Below are positions 28,730-38,800 of a stretch of DNA of 64,000 nt, in pieces. The notes beneath the pieces are model-generated. The model was not told the origin of the DNA and searched no databases. It worked only from the letters and a program-made list of their open reading frames with translations. The position numbers were made by a program, and so were the translations under genes. Origin of the DNA: Corallochytrium limacisporum (lineage: Eukaryota; Opisthokonta); the NCBI GenBank assembly GCA_002811645.1, contig PDIP01000040.1, forward strand, positions 38,261 through 102,260, given 5' to 3'. Each line of letters starts with the position of its first letter. Position 1 is the first letter of the stretch.

Positions 28730-30091
28730 TTACGACAACCCTTTGATATTGAGCACTTGCTCCCACTGCTCCGGATTCATTGCCCGGCCCCAGGTGTCTG
28801 GCTGAGCTCGCATTTCAGCTAGGGCGAGGCGACAGTCCTCAGTCTCCGCGGCCCTCAGTGCCTCATTTCCGGGGTCGCCACCTTCGTCCCCATTGTCACG
28901 GTCCAGACGTTCCCACCGGTGCAGAACAATCGCAGCAAACTCGTTCAGTGACAATCCGGCTGCGTGACCTGCAAGTTTCGTACATTCCTGATAGAATTCG
29001 ACCTCTGTGGCCATCAGTGATCGGATGTCCGTCAAACTGTCCACGGCGGCCAAGAACTCTGCATGCAGGAGGTCCATAATCTGATCCAGGTTGGTCCCAC
29101 AAAACCAGTTGTGATTTACGCTGATACAGTCTGTCAGGTTTAGGACTTCATGATACCATCCCGAGGGAATGAAAATAGTCTCTCCTGGTTCCTGCAGGAC
29201 GGTGTACACCGTCAGTGGGTCCATACGGCTGTCCTCACGCCCCGTCTTTGTTGACCTATTCCGGAGGTTCCATCGCTGCGGTCGATCCGACACAAACTGT
29301 GACGGATTGATAACAATTTCACTAATCAGTTCCCGAGTGAGTAAAGTCCGGCTGTGTTCCCACTCTGCGGCGACCGATGCGGACGCAGGCCCGACTACGA
29401 GCCATAGCTTCCTACCAAAGACATTTGCTGACCAACTGTAGGATCCCATGACGTCGTGGTGGAGTGGGGTTGACGTGCCTGCACGTCCAATATACACAAA
29501 TCGGTAATCCGATCGGTGCTGGTCCTTCTGATCTTCACCATGGGCATGATGCAGTTGGTTCACCAGATAATCGTTCATCCAGTCAAGTCCCAACGGTTCA
29601 GGCATGGCGTATTTCTCGCACTCTTCCGGCACTTCTGCAAACAGATGCCAGTCCTTCACGTACAAATCCAGCGCTTCCTCGTTTAGGGACCCTGGGTTGA
29701 CTCTAGTCCACCAATTTTTCAGAGTCATTGTCGACCTCTGGTGTGCTTTTGAGGTGTCTACAGTGCTAGTTGATGCTACCGCCACGGGCACAGATCGATT
29801 TCCAAAGTCACCGATCACCGCAGGGATGCCTTCCGTCCCCCATGTGTTGCGGTAGACCCATCTATCAGTGAAACCGGCGTCAAAGATGGCAGGCAGATTC
29901 CGCTCAAGGATCCGTTGACGAAATTCTGTTACCGCATCTTTGCCGAAATCGGACATATGGAATCGTTCCACCCCGGAGAATGCGAGTGCAGCCTCTGCCC
30001 GTCGTTCGGCACGTACCCGCCGTGCTTCCTGAACGCAATCAGGCAGCAGATCATCATCTGCTGCTACTGCTGCTACCGATAGGACTCCCAT
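28730..30091 (-). CDS. JMJD4: JMJD4-like JmjC oxygenase
   Basis: 453 residues. JMJD4 is a 2-oxoglutarate/Fe(II) oxygenase that hydroxylates a lysine of the translation release factor eRF1. Seen: YRFVYIGRAGTSTPLHHDV (about 195-213), whose H-x-D supplies two iron ligands, followed by SYSWSANVFGRKLWLVVG. Later comes EPGETIFIPSGWYHEVLNL (about 300-318) with the third ligand His, then ISVNHNW. This order and wording match JMJD4 more than JMJD6 or FIH. The C-terminal 110 residues are acidic and helical. Start is the first ATG. It is convergent with tafazzin, 107 bp between stops. The eRF1 role is from family knowledge. Confidence 0.92.
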   Translation of the reverse strand: MGVLSVAAVAADDDLLPDCVQEARRVRAERRAEAALAFSGVERFHMSDFGKDAVTEFRQRILERNLPAIFDAGFTDRWVYRNTWGTEGIPAVIGDFGNRSVPVAVASTSTVDTSKAHQRSTMTLKNWWTRVNPGSLNEEALDLYVKDWHLFAEVPEECEKYAMPEPLGLDWMNDYLVNQLHHAHGEDQKDQHRSDYRFVYIGRAGTSTPLHHDVMGSYSWSANVFGRKLWLVVGPASASVAAEWEHSRTLLTRELISEIVINPSQFVSDRPQRWNLRNRSTKTGREDSRMDPLTVYTVLQEPGETIFIPSGWYHEVLNLTDCISVNHNWFCGTNLDQIMDLLHAEFLAAVDSLTDIRSLMATEVEFYQECTKLAGHAAGLSLNEFAAIVLHRWERLDRDNGDEGGDPGNEALRAAETEDCRLALAEMRAQPDTWGRAMNPEQWEQVLNIKGLS

Positions 30092-30861
30092 TCTATCTCT
30101 TCCATGACGGTAAGAGACTTATCCTTCCATCAATCACTACTCCGTTTGTTCTCATCTGACCCGGCTGACCGCACCAACATAGGTGCGGTTCCAGAAGAAC
30201 GAGTCTGTGGTAATCCAGTGACCTTGAACTAGGTTCCATATCTCCTCACTATGTACTATATGCACCAGCCATTCTGGTTCATGCGAGGATCAAAGTTCCA
30301 AAGTCAAGATTGCTACTTCATCCCAACCTTGTCACTACCTTCAGCACGAAAGTTGAGTGCAAATCAAATCGGTTGACCCAATTGGGCAAGAGTTTGGTTG
30401 TGACCTGCCTCGGTGGGTCCCTGCAGTGGCCTGCGGACACTAACGACCAGAAAGGGCCGCCCTGGCCGCTTGCCGTTATCAGCACTGGGTTTCCATGGGC
30501 TCCCCTGCTACATACGGAAAATTCAAATAAATGCACTCATAGTACTAAAATTCATGCAATTCAACGACATATCAGATACGGACTATGAATAGAATGGGGT
30601 CTCGCTGGGGTCGCAGTAGGGGAGGTGGGTCTCCACTCCACACACATCGCACACGCCCTCCTTTCTCGGTGTGGGTCTCACGACATGGCTTGCTATTTTC
30701 GAAGTATTCACCAACGAATCGTGTACACCAGGCCGTCGACAATACGATTGATTCGTGACTGGTGTCATTGTCAAACCCCCAGGGTAGCATTATTGAAGTG
30801 CACCGATAGGGCAGGTTTTAGGAAAGAGGCAACCATGACATAAAAGGGCGAATTGATAGCC
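30092..30861. other. Divergent promoter region between JMJD4 and ZNF277 genes
   Basis: About 770 bp between outward-facing start codons. No ORF or RNA gene is supported. Only short ORF shadows and no notable repeat were seen. Confidence 0.45.
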
Positions 30862-33234
30862 ATGGACGGCGAAAACCCAGACTCCACGGTACCATCGTCT
30901 CAGGACCACGGACAGCCTGTCTCAACAGGCCAGTACCAGCATCTACACCATGACCAGTCGCAGTCGACACAGGATGGCAAACCCGTAACCAGCACAGAGT
31001 CCACACCACGGCGATGGTGCCTTGAACAGGCGTGGAATGAAAAGGTGCGCATGCGTAATTCTGCTACGTATCTGAACTTCGGATCCACTATGCAAGAATA
31101 CTCCACCGAAAATAATTCACACATTTTGTCGAAGCATGACATGGGACAGGTGAGTCACGGTAATGCGGGAGGCGAGCTACATTTGATGGACAATCAACTA
31201 CAGCAGCAGCATAAGGATTCAGACTTGCCACAGAGTAATGAAGAAACAGGGGAAGGTCTGTTGTCTAGTACCGCGTACGATTCAAGTAATTCGGGTATGG
31301 TACCACAGCAAGCGCCATTGCAGCACTTCAGAGGCATGACTACATCGCAGGTTATGTTACGACAACTTTCCTTGAACAGCTTGAAGGACGAATTGAAAGC
31401 GCCGTCAATTCTAGATTTTGACAGCTTCCAACGTGAACATGAACTTGTGGAAGGTGACGAAGCCAACAACAAGCGTCCATCCCGCGTATTTGGTGCGGAG
31501 ATCGACCTATTTGCAGATGAGGCAATGATGGCCACGGAGACCGATCTCTTTGCGGTTCATTCGGATGTCATGGAAGAGATGTTGAAGAAGGTACCAAAGC
31601 AATTTGCGTCTGAGGAAGCCTTGCTAGACACACGCACACCAACAAATGCAATGGCAGCGGGACGGGGCTCCCGTCGGGCGCAAGAACTGCACCGACTGAT
31701 GCATGATGGGGTGTTAACGATGCGTGTTCCATATGGAACTGTTATCGATGACCTCGACACAGTAGAGCGAGACTATGTGCTAGTCGCACCGGGCAAAGGC
31801 GTAGTCATGTCCTTCTCCATTGATGTAGTGGAGGATCAGGCACTGAACAGGAGCAAGAGATTTCCGATTGTCAACCCAATCAGGTATTCGGGGCGGAAAG
31901 GGAAGACCGCGGAAGCAAATCAAGATGAGAGCCAAGGAGATTGTGGACGAGAAACCCACTTGAAGCATTACAACATCACTCCTGCTTTGCTTAAAAGGTA
32001 CCTTCTCTCCTTGATTCTCGCTTGCAGCGCCGAGGAACGGTCTGGTCAGAACCAGTTGTGCCTCCCGCCCTGCCCGCTGTGCAAGGAGGACCCTGCGGGC
32101 GAGACCACAGAGAATGGTGCTGTTGCAAAGAGCAAAAGCGCTCGCGTCACATCCGTACGGAATGAGAAGGGCCGAGATAGACTTGTCGCGCATTTGGTGA
32201 ACCGCCACGGTCTCTACATTGGTTCTGCAGATGGTTTTGTGCAGGTAGGCATGTTCGTGGACTATCTAGGTGACGTGATCGGGGACCGCAAGTGCCTCTA
32301 CTGTAGCAAGGCCTTTCAGGATGAACCGAAATGGAAGAACCACGTCCGCAAGAAGCACCACATGCGTATAAATCCAGAGCATCGGCAGTATGACAAGTTC
32401 TATCTCAAGAGTTATGCGGATGCTGTTGTGCTACCAGTAAAGGATGAGAATCGCATCGCTCTGATCACGGGCACACAGAGCTCATCATCACGTGCTGCGC
32501 GACATGTGGACCGTAATCACAGCCCACCGTCTCGGCAGGTGGCGGCCGGTCGGCTGCGGTCTCCCATCGCCAAGGAAGATGAGCCGAAACATGTGGATCC
32601 GTCGCTTCCCGAACTTCGGCACCAAGGATACGAGGATGCCACCGACGATGAAGATGACTCTGACGAGGACAACGATGACGATGACGCACAGGAAGATCCC
32701 TGGATGGTCTGGGACGATGACGGACTTGTGGACGACCCGTGCGAGTGTCTATTCTGCTGTAAGACTTTCCGCAGAGCACCTGAATGTGTTGATCACATGG
32801 CACGGGTGCATAACTTTGACCTCAGTAGCCTCCGCAGGAAGAAGGTCAAGCAGGTAGACAGCGATGGCAGGCCTTGCAGGGAGCACAGGGCAGAAAGGGG
32901 GACAAATGGCGACAATGACTGTAACGAAGTGACTACGACAGGTCTCCACACCTTCTATGACTGCGTAAAGTACATCAACTACATGCGCCATCTGGCTTCC
33001 ATGCGTACATGTGCGTTTTGCAAGAAGACGCTGCCCACCGAGGCGGCGTGGGAGCAGCATATTCGCGAGATGAAACATCAAGGATTGGCTGCCATGTTGG
33101 AGGGCAAGGAGGGGGATGATGGCGACACTCAGAACCGTAAACCACCTTGGCAGGATGATAAGTTTTTTATGCCGAGAAAACCAGTGGAGCCCTTGCTATC
33201 ATGCATTCCGGACTTCAGCGGCGATGAGTCATGA
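30862..33234 (+). CDS. ZNF277: ZNF277-like C2H2 zinc-finger protein
   Basis: 790 residues. Homologue of ZNF277, a zinc-finger protein linked in animals to Polycomb function and to the ribosomal protein uS5. The N-terminal 330 residues are Gln/Ser-rich and unlike the animal protein. The conserved part has a first finger CPLC (about 403) with its His pair after a long insert (HLVNRHG). The second is CLYCSKAFQDEPKW...HVRKKHH (about 477), followed by INPEHRQYDKFYLKSY, a ZNF277 hallmark. An acidic stretch ends EDPWMVWDDD. The third finger is CLFCCKTF...HMARVHNFDL (about 628) and the fourth is CAFCKKTLPTEAAW...H (about 716). The end, about PLLSCIPDFSGDES, also matches. ATG at 30862 chosen; the frame opens slightly earlier without ATG. 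Confidence 0.9.
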   Translation: MDGENPDSTVPSSQDHGQPVSTGQYQHLHHDQSQSTQDGKPVTSTESTPRRWCLEQAWNEKVRMRNSATYLNFGSTMQEYSTENNSHILSKHDMGQVSHGNAGGELHLMDNQLQQQHKDSDLPQSNEETGEGLLSSTAYDSSNSGMVPQQAPLQHFRGMTTSQVMLRQLSLNSLKDELKAPSILDFDSFQREHELVEGDEANNKRPSRVFGAEIDLFADEAMMATETDLFAVHSDVMEEMLKKVPKQFASEEALLDTRTPTNAMAAGRGSRRAQELHRLMHDGVLTMRVPYGTVIDDLDTVERDYVLVAPGKGVVMSFSIDVVEDQALNRSKRFPIVNPIRYSGRKGKTAEANQDESQGDCGRETHLKHYNITPALLKRYLLSLILACSAEERSGQNQLCLPPCPLCKEDPAGETTENGAVAKSKSARVTSVRNEKGRDRLVAHLVNRHGLYIGSADGFVQVGMFVDYLGDVIGDRKCLYCSKAFQDEPKWKNHVRKKHHMRINPEHRQYDKFYLKSYADAVVLPVKDENRIALITGTQSSSSRAARHVDRNHSPPSRQVAAGRLRSPIAKEDEPKHVDPSLPELRHQGYEDATDDEDDSDEDNDDDDAQEDPWMVWDDDGLVDDPCECLFCCKTFRRAPECVDHMARVHNFDLSSLRRKKVKQVDSDGRPCREHRAERGTNGDNDCNEVTTTGLHTFYDCVKYINYMRHLASMRTCAFCKKTLPTEAAWEQHIREMKHQGLAAMLEGKEGDDGDTQNRKPPWQDDKFFMPRKPVEPLLSCIPDFSGDES

Positions 33235-34449
33235 CGCTGGCATCTCTTTCAGAATATTTGCTGATATCATACGAAACATTGTATTCGATTGATGGTCATC
33301 GGAAGTTGTCTAATTTGCTCAAATACATCAGAGCTTGGTCGAGTTCCTCTGCGTGCGCGGGCAGTACCGCTAAGCGGACCAGATGCGAAATCGATGACTC
33401 TAATAGTTCCACAGCCTCCAGTGCCTTTTTCACGTCATGATCTAGGCCTGCGTTGAAATCGGCAAGCTGCTCCTGAACTTCTCGCCTGCGGGCTTTGGCC
33501 ATATCTTTGCGTACTTGGTTTTGCCCTTGCTCAACTTTCCTGGAAACTTGGTGATCACACCCTCAGCCCCTGAGCAATTTCTCTCTCTGTCGCCCTTCAA
33601 ATGTCTGCATAGACGAACTCTCCGAGGAACACCAGCACTGCAGGAGAATCGCTTCGCCGTACTTTGCCGCCCTTCCCGCACCACATTCGGCGGCATCTCC
33701 TTGCGCGATCACCTTCGAACATTCTGTGAGAAACTGTCCCGCATCCTCCTTCCGCAATTGGAAAATTTATATGGGATCCGTCATTTCTGTGATGGGGACC
33801 TTTCTATCGTATCCATCATTACACACGTCTTTGACGGGCGGCCATTAGCCTTACCTTACCTCCCTGCATGGTGGCGGTCGAGGTGGGTCTCCCAGGCCAG
33901 AACAGCCACTTTTTCGGCCCGTGTCCCTACGGACACCCGCCGTAAAGGGTCCGTTGCCTGGGATGCCCAGCATTTTCATAGAATAGCCACCGTGCCCACC
34001 CAAGAAAATTAGGCCCCCATAAATCGTAAACGGGGAGTCATCGTGGAATTTTTCGCATTTCCACAGTGTGGGTGGACACCCTTCTAAGGCGCCCCCTAAG
34101 TCAAAGTGAAAGCATCAAAAGTCCCCTACGGGCCCCGGGGGCGGGGGGGGAATGGCCTCAGACAAATCAGGCCATCTGGTCCACAGATCTATACACAAGT
34201 TCGATCGGGGCCCGCGGAAAGAGGGGAGCCCCCTCTCCTGTACTGTATTCGCTGCGTAAACACTTGGCAAAAACAGAATCCTCCGGATCGGACTTGGTCA
34301 TTCTTCACCGCAGAACAGAAGGGACAAATACCACACACACGCAAGGGTATTTATGGTAGTGGCAAGACTTTGACTAATCTCTTGAAAGTCTATCGAAGTC
34401 AAAAGCGACCTCAATGTTGCTGACCACTGTTTGTAAACAATTGCTCAAG
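33235..34449. other. Intergenic region between ZNF277 and GST genes
   Basis: Apart from the small minus-strand ORF at 33296-33502, no coding sequence is supported. It contains a G9 run near 34142. It must hold the ZNF277 3' UTR and the GST promoter. Confidence 0.4.
33296..33502 (-). CDS. Small helical ORF, possible last exon
   Basis: 68 residues, strongly helical and charged (KARRREVQEQLADFN then DVKKALEAVELLESS and ELDQALMYLSKL), unlike the low-complexity shadow frames of the region. It starts with ATG and ends 61 bp from the ZNF277 stop. The same frame stays open about 20 codons upstream with similar helical content (VSRKVEQGQNQVRKDM) before a TGA, so it could be the last exon of a spliced gene. 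The family is not recognised. Length, helix content and amphipathic pattern would fit a small complex subunit; this is a guess. Confidence 0.35.
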   Translation of the reverse strand: MAKARRREVQEQLADFNAGLDHDVKKALEAVELLESSISHLVRLAVLPAHAEELDQALMYLSKLDNFR

Positions 34450-35181
34450 ATGCCAATGCCGTCCACTCAGAAAGCCATCCATCTGTACACTGCCTCTACC
34501 ATGAATGGGTGGAAGCCGGTGATATTCCTCGAAGAGGCGGGTGTGGAGTATGATCTGACCTACATTGATTTCTCCAAGAAGGAGCAGAAGGAGCCATGGT
34601 ACACGAAAATGAACCCGAACGGTCGCATTCCAACAATTGTCGACCATGAGAAAGATGATTTCGTTGTCTTTGAGTCGGGTGCCATCCTATGGTACCTGGC
34701 AGAGAAGTACAACAAGTTTTTGCCTACAGATCCCAAGAAGCGATCCCAAGTCATGCAGTGGGTAATGTTCCAGATGGGTGGCGTCGGTCCTATGATGGGT
34801 CAGGCTATGTACTTCCAACGAATTGCTGCACCGAACGGCAACGATGATCCGTTTGCCATTAAGCGCTACGTTGACGAGAGCCGCCGACTCTTGGAGGTCC
34901 TGAACACACAGCTGGAAGGAAAGGACTATCTAATTGGTGATGAGTATACCATCGCTGACATGATCACCTACCCGTGGGCACGCGCTTACTACTGGGCCAA
35001 AGTCTCTATCGATGGGCTGCCACATCTGAAGGGCTGGTTCGACCGTTTGGATGCCCGACCTGCCATCCAAAAAGCACTGACTATCCCTAAGGCAGTACCT
35101 GCCTTTTTCGGCGAAGGTGACGTCAAGAAGATAGTGGAGGAGAATGCGGCACGCTTCAGCCATGATGTGAAGAAAGATTGA
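34450..35181 (+). CDS. Glutathione S-transferase, Ure2/Nu-like
   Basis: 243 residues from the second ATG (34450); an ATG at 34414 would add 12 residues (LLTTVCKQLLK) before the fold. The thioredoxin-like N-domain starts KAIHLYTASTMNGWKP. It has the glutathione-binding cis-Pro motif GRIPTIVD (about 57) and an ESGAILWYLAEKY (about 75) with the conserved Glu-Ser. The helical C-domain includes the EYTIADMITYPWA N-capping motif (about 162-174). The STMNGWKP segment with Thr/Asn in place of Cys or Tyr is typical of Ure2-like, YfcG/YghU (Nu) GSTs. These reduce disulfides or peroxides with glutathione in the cytosol. Its 3' end overlaps the EF-hand relic on the other strand by 26 bp. Confidence 0.9.
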   Translation: MPMPSTQKAIHLYTASTMNGWKPVIFLEEAGVEYDLTYIDFSKKEQKEPWYTKMNPNGRIPTIVDHEKDDFVVFESGAILWYLAEKYNKFLPTDPKKRSQVMQWVMFQMGGVGPMMGQAMYFQRIAAPNGNDDPFAIKRYVDESRRLLEVLNTQLEGKDYLIGDEYTIADMITYPWARAYYWAKVSIDGLPHLKGWFDRLDARPAIQKALTIPKAVPAFFGEGDVKKIVEENAARFSHDVKKD

Positions 35182-35350
35182 AGGCCTCCAGCAAGAGTGG
35201 CTCGTCTGTCACGGTTTCAGAGTATTCGTCAAAGGAAACCCGCCCATCACGGTCGCGGTCCATTTTTCTCATGATGATGTCGACGAAATCGTTAATGACC
35301 TCATAGGCGTCGTCCTCGCTTACCGAGCGGAGACCTGTGGTAAAGTTCAC
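35156..35350 (-). pseudogene. CLXN: C-terminal relic of a calaxin-like (EFCAB1/CLXN) EF-hand protein
   Basis: An open stretch of 64 codons with no usable ATG at its start. It encodes a canonical EF-hand loop DRDRDGRVSFDE preceded by a helix (NDFVDIIMRKM) and followed by TVTDEPLLLEAFNL. The order helix, EF loop, then LLLEAF matches the last EF-hand of calaxin (EFCAB1), the calcium sensor of the ciliary outer dynein arm. CIB, NCS-1 and calcineurin B differ after the loop. An acceptor-like TTTACCACAG sits just before the conserved part, as if this were a last exon. The 540 bp upstream, up to the NEK10 gene, contain no other EF-hand in any frame, so the rest of the gene is missing. It overlaps the GST 3' end. 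Confidence 0.65.
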
Positions 35351-35888
35351 CGCAAGGATGCGTTATACCCCCAATTACACATCGCCTTAGCTTTTCACCA
35401 TGGAACCTTATATACTCCAAGCTACGATCCAGTGCATGATGGCCGATGAGAATGACGCAGAGACTACAAAGCATATGAATGAAAGCTACAAGCGAGGCGA
35501 AATTGGTACCCTGGCTCATCTCTTCGCTCATCCCCTTAAAAGCAGGGCCACAGACGCCCGGCTCTCCTTTCCCCTCGCCCCCTCGCCCTTTTCGTCGGTT
35601 CGTCTGCTGGCGGATGCCGGCCTCACAAACCGTCCGAACGGTCTGAGGGGGGATGGGGGGAGCATTCAGCAAGGGCAGACTCGGGAAGGAACAGGAGAGG
35701 CTCAGAAGGGAGGGAAGAGAGAGTCACACCGGACGAGCACGGGTTGAGCATGACTCACGCGAGTTGTGCCCGAGCAGGTACGCAGTCCCCGAAAATTCAC
35801 ATGTACCAAAGCTATACACAGATAACCATGCAATGAAATACACGCCAAGAAATGGAATATATATTCAGGGCAATCTCAATGTTGACGA
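35351..35888. other. Intergenic region upstream of the EF-hand relic
   Basis: No EF-hand coding sequence and no recognisable ORF in either strand. It contains a purine-rich block (35640-35740). It holds the NEK10 3' UTR and whatever remains of the lost upstream part of the EF-hand gene. Confidence 0.4.
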
Positions 35889-38800
35889 TCAAGGCTGCAG
35901 GTCAGCGGTGATTCCCGAAACGAGGGAGTAGTAGCCACAGTCTTCGAGGGCGTGCTCAATAACGCTCTTGAGCTGCTGGTATGTTAAACGATTGTCCTTC
36001 GGCAGGGCACCTTGGGACGGAGATGACGAGTTTGCCCCTCCGCCGGCGCCCGATGTTGCAGAGGAGACGTTGGTGCTTTCCGGTGTGTCCACAGCACCAC
36101 CACTCGTACCCGCGGTAACACGATCCTGAGAGGCCAAGACTTCACCAGCCATCGGCCCAAAATCAATGTCCACGTAGTCTGTTGAATCGGAGATGAATTT
36201 TTGCAGTTCTTCTTTGATATAGTTGCCTCTGCGACCAGAGGCGAAGAGGAATCGTTTGTACGTCTCAATCACACGTCGAGCTGGATTGTACTCCAGACTG
36301 GGCGGGAGCTGGCTAATGTGGATGATCTTGTGCAGCTGAGAGAGCATGGTCAGAATTGGGTCCTGGATTAGGCGCACATTCTTTGGACTGACAGTGAGTT
36401 TGGCAGTGGTCAGGTTGGCACTGTACGGTCGGCTGGATAATGTCCGACGCACGGCCAAGGGCGAGGGCGCCGGTGGTGCGCCAGCACTAGCACCTGTACC
36501 ACCTGTAGCAGGCAAGTCGATTTGCGCCGACGGCGCTCTTGTGCCACCGCCTGGTGACACTGCTGCAAGCTCGCTAACTGACAGGTTCTCAGTATTTGAC
36601 CGTTGGCGCTGTGGCTGTTGTTGCTGCTGGCCTCCTGCCTTTAAGGTCGGAGACCTCTCGGAGTCAAACCCTTGAGTGTACGGACTACCTGGGGAAGGAA
36701 GCGACACCCGCCCGCCGGGCCCGGCAGTCCTTGGCGGTGCAACTGGAGTGCCGGGACCAGACAGTGCAACACCCTGGCTCACGGGCCTTGTGATCGCGGA
36801 CATACCAGTCAAAGGTCGTCCTCCTGTGGCAGTGTGGTGGTGTGGCTGGTCATGAACGTCCGCAGAAAAGTGCCCGACACCCTGTGCAGCCATAACAAGT
36901 TTCTGGAAACTCTGCATATTTGCATTGGCTTCTTGGAAATATCGCTGACTGCGCTTGCGCTCCCGTCCAAGTTCTTTTTCCATATTGAGCAGATCAATCT
37001 GCAGACGATCAACCTCGAGCAGAAGCATGGGAGCCACAATGGCAGCGACCTGATTGATGTCCGGTCTCAAAGCGCTCGACGGTTCCAGACAGTGATTTAC
37101 CGCCTCGGTGAGCAAAGGATTAATGTTGTCACGGCTGATAGGTTCAAAATCACCTTCCACAATTTTCTTAGCCAGCGTTAACATATTACTGCTGACGAAC
37201 GGTGGGTTCAGGGTGATCATTTGGTACAAAATGCAACCCAAGGCCCAAATGTCTGCCTTTTCGCCGTACGGTTCATTCTGCACTAGTTCCGGACAGGAGT
37301 ACATGATTGTACCCACCATACTGTTCATGACACTGAGCTCACTCTTGCGTTTGGCGAGGCCAAAATCAGTGATCTTCACCACGTCATCCTCATCGACCAT
37401 AATGTTCGCAGGCGTTAGATCCCGATGCACGATGTGTTTCTCTTTATGAATGTACCGCAAGGCTCGCACAAGCTGCACAAAAATTTTCCAGATTTTCTCC
37501 TCTGACATGGCTTGCTCCTTCTCCTTCAATGAGGCTAGATAGTCATTGAGACTAAAGCCATCGACAAGCTCCATTATGATGTGTAACTTATCTGCATCCA
37601 CGAAACTATTATAGTACCGCACAACATTCGGATGTCTCAACTGACTCTCTATCATGCTGACCTCGGTGAGGACATCCTTAGATGCCTTATGCTGTTCTGT
37701 TACGCTCAGCGAAATTTCCTTCATCGCATAGAACACAGACTGATCTGTACGCTTTCGAACTTTGTAGACTGACCCGAATGCACCCCTGCCCATCAGTTCA
37801 ATGATTGCGTAGTTGCCGACGTTCCGAATGGGGTTGCGATTCATGTTTACATCCCGAATGAGGTTATGGAATGACACAAGCCCGGTGTGATCCAAGTTCA
37901 TCACGTACTCGACAAGAACACTGTACTTGTTCAGATCCGACTGATAGTTCCCAACATCAATAAACATTTCAAACAAGCTAGGATCGAACAACTTCCGAAA
38001 CACGGAACGGTTGCGTGCCACACTAAAAATGAATCGCAGGCAGCGGAATGCACTGGCCATGGCGTCTGTGCGCATGGCGTCATCACTGAGCCGCCCTGTG
38101 GAAGGGCCTTTCATGGCAGCCGAGGCACCTTCATTGTTGGAGCCGTCGGCCATATGATGTTTCTGCATGTCAGCGCGTTCCGGCGAGATCGATGGCGACG
38201 GGCCGTTGCTGTCTTGTGGGCCGGACCGCAATCGTGAGATGGCATCGGTTATTTCTTCTGTTGGGTTCGTGGATGCCAATCGCTGGCTAGGAATGAGCAC
38301 CATTGCAATTTGGTACACACCGTTGTTCCGCGTTACCAAATGTGCGTTCGTGTCAACCATCATCAGCTGGGTTAACGAGTTAAGAGCAGCGGTCAAGATA
38401 CCGAGGACCCGCCTCATTTCCGCTTGATTTTCCGCTGCTGCTTTATCGTGGTTCGAGTCTTGCCGCAGTATCTCGCCAGCTGGTGCTTGATATCTTGCAG
38501 CTTCAACACGACTGAGAACTTGTCTTCGTTCGTTCACCCTTGTGATGGTATTAAGGATAAGCTGAATACCGCCCTTCTGCCGAATGACATCTGCGATGCC
38601 CGTCCGGGTCGACATCTTCTCGATGATGCCCAACATGTGCACACTGATGATATCGTCATTTAACATGAGCGACGTGAGTACAAGATTAATACCCTCTGCC
38701 CTCTCCATTTGCAATCGCGCGTTCTCTGCCCTGCACAGAGAATTAAGCAAGCCGCCCGCCACTCGCTTCGACTTGGTTGGACATTCATTCAGGAGGCCAC

